Shown one piece after another: positions 9,640 to 17,285 of a stretch of DNA of 64,000 nucleotides (position 1 is the first letter of the stretch; every line of letters begins with the position of its first letter). Under the pieces are notes generated by a model. The model saw only the letters and a list, made by a program, of their open reading frames with translations. It had not been told where the DNA came from and did not search any database. Origin of the DNA: Pseudomonas syringae (lineage in GTDB: Bacteria > Pseudomonadota > Gammaproteobacteria > Pseudomonadales > Pseudomonadaceae); the NCBI RefSeq assembly GCF_001698815.1, contig NZ_LGSI01000068.1:493999-557998 (forward strand), in the 5' to 3' direction. Both the position numbers and the translations under genes were made by a program.

Positions 9640-10392
9640 CTAGAGCGTGTAGCCATACGAGCGGATGATCGCTGTAGCCTTGGGCCCCTTGAGGTAGTCG
9701 ATCAATGCCTTGGCTGCCGGGTTGCTCTCGCCCTTGGTCAGGATTTGCGCGTCCTGTCGGATGGGTTTATAGAGATCGTCCGGCACCAGCCAGTCCGAAC
9801 CGCTGACCAGCTTGCCGTTCTCGGTTACCTGGGACAGCGCAACGAAACCAAGCTCGGAGTTCCCGGTAGCAATGAACTGGTAGGCCTGGGAGATACTTTC
9901 ACCGGTGACGATCTTGCTTTCGACTTGCTGGGTCAGGCCAAGCTTATCCAGTGTTTGCATGGCAGCGGCGCCGTAGGGCGCGGCTTTTGGGTTGGCAATG
10001 GACAAATGCTTGAAGTCGCCTTTCTTCAGCACCTCCCCCTTGGCGTCAACATAGCCGGGCGTGGCCGACCACAGCACCAGCTTGCCGATGGCATAGGTGA
10101 ATCGACTGCCCTGGACACCCGCCTTCTCGCTTTCCAGCCTGGCAGGAGTGGTGTCATCAGCGGCAAGAAACACCTCAAAAGGCGCACCCTCTGTGATCTG
10201 GGTATAGAACTTGCCGGTAGCGCCAAAGATCAAAACCGCCTGGTTGCCGGTGTCGTTCTCGAATTGCTCGGCAATCTTGCGCATCGGCTCGGTGAAGTTG
10301 GCAGCCACGGCCACCTGCACTTGCTCGGCCTGCACCAGGGTCGAGATCAACACGAAGCCAATGCAGACAAGCAGACTGGAACGGACTTTCAT
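9640..10392 (-). CDS. modA: Periplasmic molybdate-binding protein ModA
   Basis: A 250-residue protein. The start at 10392 follows a good AAGGAG and gives a signal peptide (KVRSSLLVCIGFVLISTLVQ, then AEQ). The frame continues open upstream, but that part lies inside modE in another frame. Mature ModA features are AANFTEPMRKIAEQF, FGATGKFYTQITEGAPFEVF and the C-terminal FVALSQVTENGKL. It captures molybdate in the periplasm and delivers it to ModB. It lies 24 bp after modE in the same transcription unit. Confidence 0.95.
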   Translation of the reverse strand: MKVRSSLLVCIGFVLISTLVQAEQVQVAVAANFTEPMRKIAEQFENDTGNQAVLIFGATGKFYTQITEGAPFEVFLAADDTTPARLESEKAGVQGSRFTYAIGKLVLWSATPGYVDAKGEVLKKGDFKHLSIANPKAAPYGAAAMQTLDKLGLTQQVESKIVTGESISQAYQFIATGNSELGFVALSQVTENGKLVSGSDWLVPDDLYKPIRQDAQILTKGESNPAAKALIDYLKGPKATAIIRSYGYTL

Positions 10393-10415
10393 ATTTAAAA
10401 CTCCTTGAGTCGTGA

Positions 10416-11243
10416 TCAATCGTATACGGCGAGGATAACGCTGGAAGCCTTGAACAGAGCGCACGCCTGCTGCCCCACTGCCAAGCCCATGATGTCGTAG
10501 CTGTCGTGAGTGATAACCGCGGTAACACTGCGCCCGGACGGCAACAGCAGGCTGACTTGATCGTTCACCGAGCCCTGTTGAATCTCGACGATCTCGCCCC
10601 ATAACTGGTTGCGTGCGGTAAGACGCAAGTCGCGGTCAGTGCAGAGCAGCACCGATGAGGATTTGACGAAAGCGAAAACCTCCTTGCCAATGGCCAGCGC
10701 GAGATTCTCCGCACTGGCTTTAGTGATGACTGAAATCAGCTCGCTCTGCGCATCTAGACGCAGGCGCACTTCGTAGTCCACGCCCCCATCGCGTAGACCG
10801 GCAATAGGCCCAGAGAATTGGTTGCGTGCGCTGGTCTTCATCGAAAGTCGGTGCATAAGGCTTTGAAAGTCATGAATATCGGCTCCTCCCACGTCTCCCA
10901 CGTCTCCCAGACGTACGCTGAGCCGGTCGAGCGCAACCTGATATTCGAGTTCCAACGCCCGGTACATGGCGGCAATGCTGCGCCCGTAGTCGGTAAGCTG
11001 AGTGCCGCCGCCCTGCCGGCCACCCGTAACCCGGACCACCAAGGGTTGCGCCGCCATGTTGTTCATTGCATCTATCGCATCCCATGCCGCCTTGTAGGAC
11101 AGCGGCACCGCTTTGGCCGCCTGGCTGATAGAACCACACACGCCGATCTGTTCGAGCAGACGAATACGTATTTCGGAGAGTGAAACGCCAACCGCGCCTT
11201 CAAGCGAGAAGTGACCGATGAAGCGCTGCGGGGTATTGGTCAT
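10416..11243 (-). CDS. modE: Molybdate-responsive regulator ModE
   Basis: A 275-residue protein with an N-terminal winged helix (LLEQIGVCGSISQAAKAVPL) for DNA binding. Two C-terminal molbindin/TOBE repeats each start with a SARNQ/TARNQ motif (near residues 135 and 205). Molybdate binding to the repeats turns ModE into a repressor of mod genes in relatives. It is the first gene of modEABC, and a ModE-like operator lies just upstream at 11252-11278, so autoregulation is likely. Confidence 0.94.
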   Translation of the reverse strand: MTNTPQRFIGHFSLEGAVGVSLSEIRIRLLEQIGVCGSISQAAKAVPLSYKAAWDAIDAMNNMAAQPLVVRVTGGRQGGGTQLTDYGRSIAAMYRALELEYQVALDRLSVRLGDVGDVGGADIHDFQSLMHRLSMKTSARNQFSGPIAGLRDGGVDYEVRLRLDAQSELISVITKASAENLALAIGKEVFAFVKSSSVLLCTDRDLRLTARNQLWGEIVEIQQGSVNDQVSLLLPSGRSVTAVITHDSYDIMGLAVGQQACALFKASSVILAVYD

Positions 11244-11251
11244 ATTGGCTC

Positions 11252-11278
11252 CATCTGTATACGTCGATACATAGCGAT
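11252..11278 (-). promoter_or_regulatory. Putative ModE operator upstream of modE
   Basis: Read on the minus strand the site is ATCGCTATGTA, six bases, then TATACAGATG. The known ModE consensus is ATCGCTATATA-N6-TATATAACGAT. The left arm matches at 10 of 11 positions and the spacing is exact; the right arm is weaker. It starts 9 bp before the modE start codon. Confidence 0.7.
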
Positions 11279-11297
11279 AAACGTGCCAATTATGAAG

Positions 11298-11323
11298 GCG
11301 CTATGGTTGTGCCTATATCAAAG
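11298..11323 (+). promoter_or_regulatory. Second putative ModE operator, in front of modG
   Basis: The plus strand reads GCGCTATGGT, six bases (TGTGCC), then TATATCAAAGC. It keeps the CGCTAT and TATAT cores of the ModE consensus with the expected N6 spacing. It lies about 100 bp upstream of modG and 55 bp upstream of modE, so it could control both directions. Confidence 0.5.
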
Positions 11324-11425
11324 CCTTTCCTACAGTAATAGCGACCGGACAGGAGTCCCTATCCGGGTTTTCTATGTAGCAAACACTACAACGTGTCGCG
11401 AAGCCGACATCCGCGGAGAATCAAC

Positions 11426-11857
11426 ATGCAAATCAGCGCGCGTAATCGTTTGTGGGGAAAGATTTCACAGTGCCATCCTGGTGCAGTTAACGCAGTGGTG
11501 GATATTGACCTGGGCAACGGCGACCAGTTGGTCGCCGTAGTAACCATGGACAGTGTGCGCGAGCTGCAACTGGCGACCGATGTCGAAGTGGTTGCATTGA
11601 TCAAGGCACCTTGGGTCATGCTGATGACCGATGCCAGCAACTTCCAACTGTCCGCGCGCAATCAGCTACCGGGCACCGTGGAGTCGGTAGAAGCCGGGGC
11701 GGTAAATAGCGAGGTGACGCTGCGTTTGGCGGGTGGTGCGCAAATCACCGCTATCGTTACTCGTGAGGCGGTGGCTGAGCTCGGGATAGCGCCCGGTGTG
11801 CAAGCGACGGCAGTGATCAAGGCCTCGCATATCATTTTGGGCCGCAAGAAGACCTGA
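11426..11857 (+). CDS. modG: Molbindin ModG, cytoplasmic molybdate-binding protein
   Basis: A 143-residue protein made of two molbindin (TOBE) repeats, starting MQISARNRLWGKI and FQLSARNQLPGTV. This is the size and layout of Azotobacter ModG. The start at 11426 is chosen because it begins directly at the first repeat and has CGGAGAA upstream; the frame is open further upstream. It binds several molybdate ions as a trimer in relatives and is thought to buffer molybdenum in the cytoplasm. It is divergent from modEABC with ModE-like sites between. Confidence 0.9.
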   Translation: MQISARNRLWGKISQCHPGAVNAVVDIDLGNGDQLVAVVTMDSVRELQLATDVEVVALIKAPWVMLMTDASNFQLSARNQLPGTVESVEAGAVNSEVTLRLAGGAQITAIVTREAVAELGIAPGVQATAVIKASHIILGRKKT

Positions 11858-11876
11858 TTTTTCCAGATCAGGTCTT
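11849..11876. terminator. Hairpin overlapping the modG stop codon
   Basis: A perfect 10-bp inverted repeat (AAGACCTGAT / ATCAGGTCTT) with an 8-base loop. It could end modG transcription, though only a short T stretch follows. Confidence 0.5.
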
Positions 11877-11893
11877 TGACAAGGCTGTGAGCC

Positions 11894-11923
11894 GATGGGC
11901 CCTTTCAAAAGAAAGAGCCCATC
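11894..11923. terminator. Hairpin between modG and nifF
   Basis: GATGGGC..CTTTC pairs with GAAAG.GCCCATC around a short A-rich loop. It sits between the convergent modG and nifF genes and could end transcription from either side. Confidence 0.5.
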
Positions 11924-11965
11924 AATCGTACGACTTTCAAACCAGATACCGAATTAGACGCCAGG

Positions 11966-12508
11966 TTACAGCGCCAGACCAAAGTCCGCCGAAATCGACT
12001 TCAACCAGACATCCAGACGCTCCTCCGTGAGACCACTCTGATTGTCCAGATCCAGCGCCAGGCCAACGAACTTCCCATCGACCACCGACTCAGAGTGCTC
12101 GAACTCATAACCTTCGGTTGGCCACGCACCGACCAGTTTGGCACCCAGCCCGGCAAAGAAGCTGTGCAGGACGATCATCGCGTCGAGGAACTCATCGCCG
12201 TAGCCGACTTGATCACCCAACCCGTACAGCGCGATGGTCTTGCCGGAGAAGTCCAGCCCTGCCAGTTTGGGCAGGAATTCTTCCCAGCTTTCGGTCTCGC
12301 AATCGGCGGACAGGCCCGGCAACAAACCATCGCCCAAGGTCGGTGTACCGAGGATCAAGTGCGAGTAACTGGCGAAGTTTTCGGGCGTGGTGCGATTAAC
12401 ATTCAGCGGGTCTGCCATGGTCTCGTCATCGAAACGCTTTTTGATGATTTTGGCGACCTTGCGGGATTTGCCCGTGTTGGTGCCGAAGAAGATTCCAATT
12501 CTGGCCAT
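11966..12508 (-). CDS. nifF: Nitrogenase-type flavodoxin NifF
   Basis: A 180-residue long-chain flavodoxin, the size of Azotobacter NifF. The FMN phosphate loop is FFGTNTGKSRKVAK near residue 8. The isoalloxazine-contacting loops include GTPTLGDGLLPG and YGLGDQVGYGDEFLDA, with the long-chain insert after that. It donates electrons to NifH. It is read from its own sigma-54 element (12585-12600) with a NifA-type site upstream, so it is a separate unit downstream of clpX. Confidence 0.95.
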   Translation of the reverse strand: MARIGIFFGTNTGKSRKVAKIIKKRFDDETMADPLNVNRTTPENFASYSHLILGTPTLGDGLLPGLSADCETESWEEFLPKLAGLDFSGKTIALYGLGDQVGYGDEFLDAMIVLHSFFAGLGAKLVGAWPTEGYEFEHSESVVDGKFVGLALDLDNQSGLTEERLDVWLKSISADFGLAL

Positions 12509-12584
12509 AGTTCACTCACCTCTGGCTGCTGCATAAATAAGAAAGCGTTCCGGCACTCTTCAAAGCCCGGCTCACCAAGACAAG

Positions 12585-12600
12585 AGCACGAAACGGGCCA
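12585..12600 (-). promoter_or_regulatory. Sigma-54 type promoter of nifF
   Basis: Minus strand TGGCCCGTTTCGTGCT. The GG and GC doublets have the exact -24/-12 spacing and nine of eleven consensus positions match. It lies about 80 bp before nifF, with a NifA-type site 113 bp further upstream. Confidence 0.7.
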
Positions 12601-12668
12601 TGCCGGACACTCGATCTATCGACATAACCAACTGATACTTAATGACGTTTTATAAGCTTTTAGAGCGC

Positions 12669-12728
12669 ATGTCGCAAAACCGACGTGGCGCTTCGCACGC
12701 GACGGTAGGCTCTGTCGGCTTTGCGACA
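12669..12728. repeat. Imperfect inverted repeat after clpX
   Basis: TGTCGCAAAACCGAC at 12669 pairs with GTCGGCTTTGCGACA ending at 12728 (14 of 15 bases) across a 30-base loop. It may end the clpX transcript. The right arm also contains the NifA-type site of nifF. Confidence 0.55.
12713..12728. promoter_or_regulatory. NifA upstream activator site of nifF
   Basis: TGT-CGGCTTTGCG-ACA, an exact TGT-N10-ACA. It lies 113 bp upstream of the nifF -24 element, a typical distance for NifA. Confidence 0.65.
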
Positions 12729-12729
12729 T

Positions 12730-14061
12730 TCAAACATCAACGCTCAAGCGCACCGGCTCAGGGCTGGCCTCCCCGACCGATTGACGCGCTTGAGGCATCG
12801 CTTCGTCTTCCTCCGCCAGCCGCTCTGCTACACGCAAACAGTCGCCGCCCTCGGTATCGCCTTGATAAAGCTCCAGGGTGCAGCCACTCAGTTCGGGGCG
12901 CGACGGCATGCTGAACATGGTCGGTTGCAGCGCGGCTTCCAGTACGGCACGCAGGCCCCGAGCGCCGGTCTTGCGTTGCAGTGCCTGATCGGCAATGAAG
13001 CTCAATGCCTCGGGGGTGAAATCCAGGCTCACGCCCTGATAAGCGAATAACTGCTGGTACTGTTTGATCAGCGAATTACGCGGTTCGGTGAGGATGCGCA
13101 GTAACGTGTCGTGGTCCAGTTCCTGAAGAAAGGTAATGATCGGAAAGCGCCCGATAAACTCAGGAATCAGACCGTATTCGTGCAGGTCGTCCGGGAGTAG
13201 CGAGGCCAGCAACTCGTTGACCGAGGGTTGCTGCCAACGCGGCGGCGCATGAAAACCGATGCTGCTGGTCTTGGGCTGGATACGGCTGCTGATCAATTGC
13301 TCCAGGCCCGCGAATGCTCCCCCGGCGATAAACAGAATATTGCGCGTATCGACCACCTGCTCTTCGCCCTGCTCGCTGCGCCGCCCTGCCTTGCCGATGC
13401 GGACTTCGCTGCCCTCAATCATTTTCAGCAGGGCTTGTTGCACGCCCTCCCCGGAAATATCACGCACCGCCGTACCGCCACCGCTGCGCCGCGCCAGCTT
13501 GTCCACCTCGTCGATGTAGACGATGCCCCATTGCGCCTGCTGCACGTCACCGTTAGCGGCTTCGAGCAAGCGGGCAATGATGCTGTCGACATCGTCGCCG
13601 ACATACCCGGCTTGGGTCAGCGTGGTGGCGTCGGCGGTGGCGAAGGGCACCCCAAGCGTGCGCGCCAGGGTGCGCACCAGCAGGGTCTTGCCGGTGCCGG
13701 ACGGGCCAGCCATCAGGATATTGGATTTCTCCAGTTCGACCCGGTCGCCCAGCTGACAGACCGGCTCACGGTCACTGTTGAGCAAGCGCAGGTAGTGGTT
13801 ATACACCGCCACAGCAAGGGTTTCCTTGGCCGTTTCCTGGCCGATCACCGAGCCGTCCAGGTGTTCCTTGTAGGCGGCGGGCGTACTGAGTTTGGGCACC
13901 AATTGTTGGTGTTTGCGGCGCTGCCCCCAACTGTTCACCACCTGATGGGCCAGGGTGACGCACGCCTCACAGATCCGCCCTTCGTTACCGGCGATCAAGG
14001 GCACCGTGGAGCTTTTTTCCGCGCCGCAGAACGAGCAGCAGGGTTTCTGAGTATCAGCCAT
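12730..14061 (-). CDS. clpX2: ClpX-type AAA+ unfoldase of the nif region
   Basis: A 443-residue protein; the start at 14061 gives MADTQKP and overlaps the end of nifM by 8 bp. An N-terminal zinc-binding domain (CSFCGAEKS then ICEAC, residues about 8-40) precedes the AAA+ core. The core has Walker A GPSGTGKT, Walker B IVYIDEVDKLAR and sensor/arginine region EFIGRFPIITF. ClpX unfolds proteins for ClpP. Azotobacter has a second clpX at this same nif position, thought to act in turnover of nif proteins such as NifB or NifEN. No ClpP gene is nearby. Confidence 0.93.
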   Translation of the reverse strand: MADTQKPCCSFCGAEKSSTVPLIAGNEGRICEACVTLAHQVVNSWGQRRKHQQLVPKLSTPAAYKEHLDGSVIGQETAKETLAVAVYNHYLRLLNSDREPVCQLGDRVELEKSNILMAGPSGTGKTLLVRTLARTLGVPFATADATTLTQAGYVGDDVDSIIARLLEAANGDVQQAQWGIVYIDEVDKLARRSGGGTAVRDISGEGVQQALLKMIEGSEVRIGKAGRRSEQGEEQVVDTRNILFIAGGAFAGLEQLISSRIQPKTSSIGFHAPPRWQQPSVNELLASLLPDDLHEYGLIPEFIGRFPIITFLQELDHDTLLRILTEPRNSLIKQYQQLFAYQGVSLDFTPEALSFIADQALQRKTGARGLRAVLEAALQPTMFSMPSRPELSGCTLELYQGDTEGGDCLRVAERLAEEDEAMPQARQSVGEASPEPVRLSVDV

Positions 14062-14941
14062 GGGAGCGGCTCTCCATTGATGGGTGGTGTTGCAACAGCT
14101 GCTCCAGCCATTGCCGTTGATGAGCCTTGCGCTGACGATCCCGGAGTTTTTCACGCAGGTGCGGCAAAACGGCGTCCAGGGGCGCGCACATGGATGGCTG
14201 GATCGACTCACAGAACAACAAATGAAAACCCAGCGGCGACTCCACCGGCGCACTGATGCGCCCCACCTCCAGGGCGAACAGACTGGCCTCCAGCTCCGGA
14301 TAAAGAACCCCCGGCCTGACATTGCCCAGTTGCCCGCCTTGCAACGAGGTCGGGCATTCGGAATGTTTCAGAGCCTGCTCGGCGAAACGCCCCGGCTTGC
14401 CGTACAAGCGCCTGGCAATGGACTCGACCCGCGCCAAAGCGGCCTCCCGGGTGTTTTCTGCGAACTCCGGGTTGATGGTGATGAGAATGTGCCGGGCCTG
14501 ACGCGAGGCAGGCCGCATGAACTGTTCCAGATGGTTGAAATAGTAAAGGCTGACTTCGACGTCGCCGATTTCCGTCAGGTCTTTGCACACCCGATCCAGC
14601 ACCGTCTCGACCTTTAGTTCACGGGCCAGCAGCGGGCGAATACGCGCCTCGTCCAGCGCACTGTCGAAGAGTTCCAGACGCAGCGCTTCGGGGTCGTCGT
14701 AGCGGCTGGCGATACGTGCCCAAGCATCATCGATTTGCCCCGGCGGGATCATCACGCCGAGCGCCTCGGCGCTGTGCAGCACCGCCTCTTCGATCTGTAT
14801 CTGACGGCTGACAATGCGCTCGGCTTCAAGCAATTGCTCGTTGCTCAGCGCGGCGGGCGGGCAACCGAAGTGCTCGTGAGCGACCTTCAGCAACTGATAG
14901 CGGCTTTGCCCGGAAGACAATTGCCGGTGATGACTACTCAT
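14054..14941 (-). CDS. nifM: NifM, peptidyl-prolyl isomerase for nitrogenase Fe protein
   Basis: A 295-residue protein; the start at 14941 overlaps nifZ by 8 bp, and the upstream extension of the frame lies inside nifZ. The C-terminal half is a parvulin-type domain: ARHILITINPEFAENTREAA near residue 150, LQGGQLGNVRPGVLYPELEA and SPLGFHLLFCESI. NifM is needed to mature and stabilise NifH. The N-terminal half is the less conserved NifM helical part. Confidence 0.93.
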   Translation of the reverse strand: MSSHHRQLSSGQSRYQLLKVAHEHFGCPPAALSNEQLLEAERIVSRQIQIEEAVLHSAEALGVMIPPGQIDDAWARIASRYDDPEALRLELFDSALDEARIRPLLARELKVETVLDRVCKDLTEIGDVEVSLYYFNHLEQFMRPASRQARHILITINPEFAENTREAALARVESIARRLYGKPGRFAEQALKHSECPTSLQGGQLGNVRPGVLYPELEASLFALEVGRISAPVESPLGFHLLFCESIQPSMCAPLDAVLPHLREKLRDRQRKAHQRQWLEQLLQHHPSMESRSHG

Positions 14942-15401
14942 CGCTAACCTCCACTGGCGATTCAGCCATCGCCAGGCTCTGCTCGGGTACTTGCAAGACA
15001 TAGCCATTGCCAAAATGCACGTGGTACTGGATGCCCTGCGGCAGGTCGCGCAGGACTTTCTCGATGTTGCCGCCGCGCCCGGCCTCGATCACCACCTCGC
15101 CGCGCAACGACAAGGCACAGCGCGTAACCACCGAGTCGCGGTACTCGAACAGGTTTGGAACCCACGGGACCGATGCCAGGATCAATTCCTCTTCACGGCA
15201 ACCGATCATTTTTCCGTCACCAAGAAAGTGCACGCGGTAGATCAACTGGTCCTGCAAGTAGGTGCCCACATCGTAGACACAGCCCACCGCGCCGCGGCGG
15301 ATCAACAGCGTGCCGGTGTCCAGCCCCGGATAGGTGCCGTCGTTGCGCACATTGCGGATCAGGCGGACTTCGTCGCCATACTCAAATAGCGGAAGGCTCA
15401 T
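14934..15401 (-). CDS. nifZ: NifZ, MoFe protein maturation factor
   Basis: A 155-residue protein. The NifZ domain covers roughly residues 1-75 (YGDEVRLIRNVRNDGTYPG, GCVYDVGTYLQDQLIYRVHF). A second, similar small barrel follows (YRDSVVTRCALSLRGEVVIE, HVHFGNGYVLQVPE). NifZ helps form the second P-cluster of the MoFe protein. It is separated from nifW by 197 bp containing an inserted inverted-repeat element, while all neighbouring genes overlap. Confidence 0.92.
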   Translation of the reverse strand: MSLPLFEYGDEVRLIRNVRNDGTYPGLDTGTLLIRRGAVGCVYDVGTYLQDQLIYRVHFLGDGKMIGCREEELILASVPWVPNLFEYRDSVVTRCALSLRGEVVIEAGRGGNIEKVLRDLPQGIQYHVHFGNGYVLQVPEQSLAMAESPVEVSDE

Positions 15402-15432
15402 GATGCTCTCCTCCTATTTCCAATACAGGACA

Positions 15433-15596
15433 CTAGTGGCCTGTACGGTTAATTCGTTATCTCAAATTCGGATGCCGCACGTCCCTAGCCAAGGCACTGT
15501 GACGAGTCATAGCCCGCTATGGCGAGGAACAGCAACGCAGGATAGGGGCGTGTGGCGCCGAAGTTGACTAACAGAATTAGCCACACAGGCCACTAG
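15433..15596. mobile_element. MITE-like inverted-repeat element between nifW and nifZ
   Basis: The two ends are long inverted repeats: CTAGTGGCCTGT at 15433 matches the reverse complement of ACAGGCCACTAG ending at 15596. The similarity continues inward for about 40 bases (TAATTC, TTCGG and CCGCACG blocks) and then weakly to the centre near 15515. No coding capacity is present. It ends two bases from the nifW stop codon. It looks like a non-autonomous mobile element or large cruciform repeat. Confidence 0.65.
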
Positions 15597-15598
15597 GT

Positions 15599-15943
15599 TC
15601 ACCCCAGCAATTGATCAATGGAGACGAAAGTCGTCTGCGGCTCATTCATGCGGAACACCTTGAATACTTTTTCGGTCTGCGCATCGGACGCCACGAAGTC
15701 CTCATAAGCGCGGCCAAGCAACTGGCGGTAAACGGCCAGCCGCACGTTATCCTCGTGGTGGTCCAGCTCACCGGCCTTGCTCAGGTAGTCGTGGTAACGC
15801 TGCATGATGTGCAAGCGATTGACGTGTACGATTTTCTGCTCGTAGGGCACGTCGAACAAATCGAGGAAATCCTCGGCAGAGACCAACTCCTCCATCGCCT
15901 CATCGAGGGTCAGTCCGGCAGCTGCATCAAAGGCTTGGGTCAT
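15599..15943 (-). CDS. nifW: NifW, nitrogenase-protecting protein
   Basis: A 114-residue protein of the NifW family: LVSAEDFLDLFDVPYEQKIV near residue 20 and HVNRLHIMQRYHDYLSKAG after it. NifW binds the MoFe protein and is linked to its maturation or protection from oxygen. Its start overlaps the stop of the TPR gene (ATGA), so the two are translationally coupled. Confidence 0.93.
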   Translation of the reverse strand: MTQAFDAAAGLTLDEAMEELVSAEDFLDLFDVPYEQKIVHVNRLHIMQRYHDYLSKAGELDHHEDNVRLAVYRQLLGRAYEDFVASDAQTEKVFKVFRMNEPQTTFVSIDQLLG

Positions 15944-16479
15944 GGTCGTATCTCCGCGGTGGCCGCAGTGGGAAAGGGGATGATCTGAGCATTGCGCGCC
16001 TCCAGCACCTCAAGCAGTAACCGGGCACCGAGGCGGTTTTCGGCGTCCAGCTCGACAACCTTGGTGAGCATCGCTTTACCGTGCTCGAAATGGCCCAGGC
16101 GCAGGCACAGGTAACCGGCACCCTTGAGCGCCAGCAGGTAGAAGCGCAACAAGCCAATGCCGTGCTGCGCCGCCGTGACCAGATGCGCAGGCTGAATGTC
16201 GCGCCACAGCGCCGGCAATGCCAGCCGCGGGCCAACGCAGGCCATGACCCGTGCGGCGATACCCAAGGCATCCTGATAACGGTGCTGGTAGTAATAAAAA
16301 CGGTACAGCCCGACCAGCACGTTAAGGTCGTGCGGTGCCAGCGCCTGCGCACGCAACAACGGCTGCTCGCCCGAACCCTCGCTGTATTGCTCGGCGGCAG
16401 CCTTCAGGCAGTCGGCAACTTCAGCGCTTTGCGGCTCGTCGAAGTAAAGCCCGTCGCCATCAAAATCTTGCAGGTCCAT
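15940..16479 (-). CDS. TPR-like protein of the nifV-nifW region
   Basis: A 179-residue protein. The ATG at 16479 is chosen because GAGTGAGGA lies seven bases before it; an in-frame GTG at 16494 is the alternative. Two helical repeats resemble TPRs (LNVLVGLYRFYYYQHRYQDA near residue 50; GYLCLRLGHFEHGKAMLTKV near residue 125). A related gene sits at this place in Azotobacter, and a paralogue lies at 25735-26235 in this window. It overlaps nifW by 4 bp. It is probably an assembly or scaffolding factor; its role is not known. Confidence 0.8.
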   Translation of the reverse strand: MDLQDFDGDGLYFDEPQSAEVADCLKAAAEQYSEGSGEQPLLRAQALAPHDLNVLVGLYRFYYYQHRYQDALGIAARVMACVGPRLALPALWRDIQPAHLVTAAQHGIGLLRFYLLALKGAGYLCLRLGHFEHGKAMLTKVVELDAENRLGARLLLEVLEARNAQIIPFPTAATAEIRP

Positions 16480-16490
16480 GGGCGCAGTCC

Positions 16491-17285
16491 TCACTCGGCC
16501 AGCGGGCTGACAGTCACGCGTCGGCCAACCGAGACCTTGGCCAGCGCAACGGCGGCGCCAGGGCAGTCGCTTTCACAGACCTCGTTGTCCGGTTCACAAC
16601 GCTGGTAAAACTGCTCCTGAGTACCTGGCGCCAGCAACCCACCGGCCTCGACTTTGCGTTCCAGGCTGTCGATGCGTTCCAGCAGACAGGCAATGGCCTT
16701 GCCTACCGGGTCGGGGATCAAATGATGGTCGAGGTCGATGCCATACGGGTTGAGCCGTCCGGCTTCACGCAGGCGAACCACCTTGCCGGGAATGCCCACC
16801 ACCGTGCAGCCATCGGGCACATCCTCGACCACCACCGAATTGGCACCCACCCGGGCGTTATTGCCGATGCTGATCGGCCCGAGGATTTTCGCCCCGGCGC
16901 CGACCAGCACGCCGTCGCCCAAGGTCGGGTGACGCTTGCCCTTGCGCCAACTGGTGCCGCCCAACGTGACGCCGTGGTAAAGCGTCACGTCTTGGCCTAT
17001 CTCGGCGGTTTCACCGATCACCACACCCGCGCCATGGTCGATGAAGAAACGCGAGCCGATATGCGCCCCCGGATGGATATCCACATTGCTGATCAGCCGT
17101 GCGAAAAACGACAACAGCCGGGCCAGATAGCGCCACTCACCCAGCCACAGGCGATGGCCGATGCGATAAAGCATGATCGCGTGCAGCCCTGGATAAGTAG
17201 TGAGCACTTCCAGCGTCGAGCGCGCTGCCGGGTCGCGCTGAAAGACGCAAGCCAGATCCTCGCGCCACTCGCTGAGCAGGCTCAC
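16491..17285 (-). CDS. cysE: Serine O-acetyltransferase CysE of the nif region
   Basis: A 264-residue enzyme that makes O-acetylserine for cysteine synthesis. The GTG start at 17285 overlaps the nifV stop (GTGA). The N-terminal helical part (ACVFQRDPAARSTLEVL) is followed by the hexapeptide-repeat barrel: DIHPGAHIGSRFFIDHGAGV with the catalytic His, then GVTLGGT and HPTLGDGVLVGAGAKILG. In Azotobacter a nif-specific CysE at this place supplies cysteine for Fe-S cluster building by NifS. The C-terminal tail is longer than in housekeeping CysE and has several cysteines. Confidence 0.92.
   Translation of the reverse strand: MSLLSEWREDLACVFQRDPAARSTLEVLTTYPGLHAIMLYRIGHRLWLGEWRYLARLLSFFARLISNVDIHPGAHIGSRFFIDHGAGVVIGETAEIGQDVTLYHGVTLGGTSWRKGKRHPTLGDGVLVGAGAKILGPISIGNNARVGANSVVVEDVPDGCTVVGIPGKVVRLREAGRLNPYGIDLDHHLIPDPVGKAIACLLERIDSLERKVEAGGLLAPGTQEQFYQRCEPDNEVCESDCPGAAVALAKVSVGRRVTVSPLAE

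Noticed and set aside
12669..12684. TGT-N10-ACG near the nifF activator site
   Set aside because: The last base does not fit TGT-N10-ACA, and the match is explained by the inverted repeat that carries the exact site at 12713.
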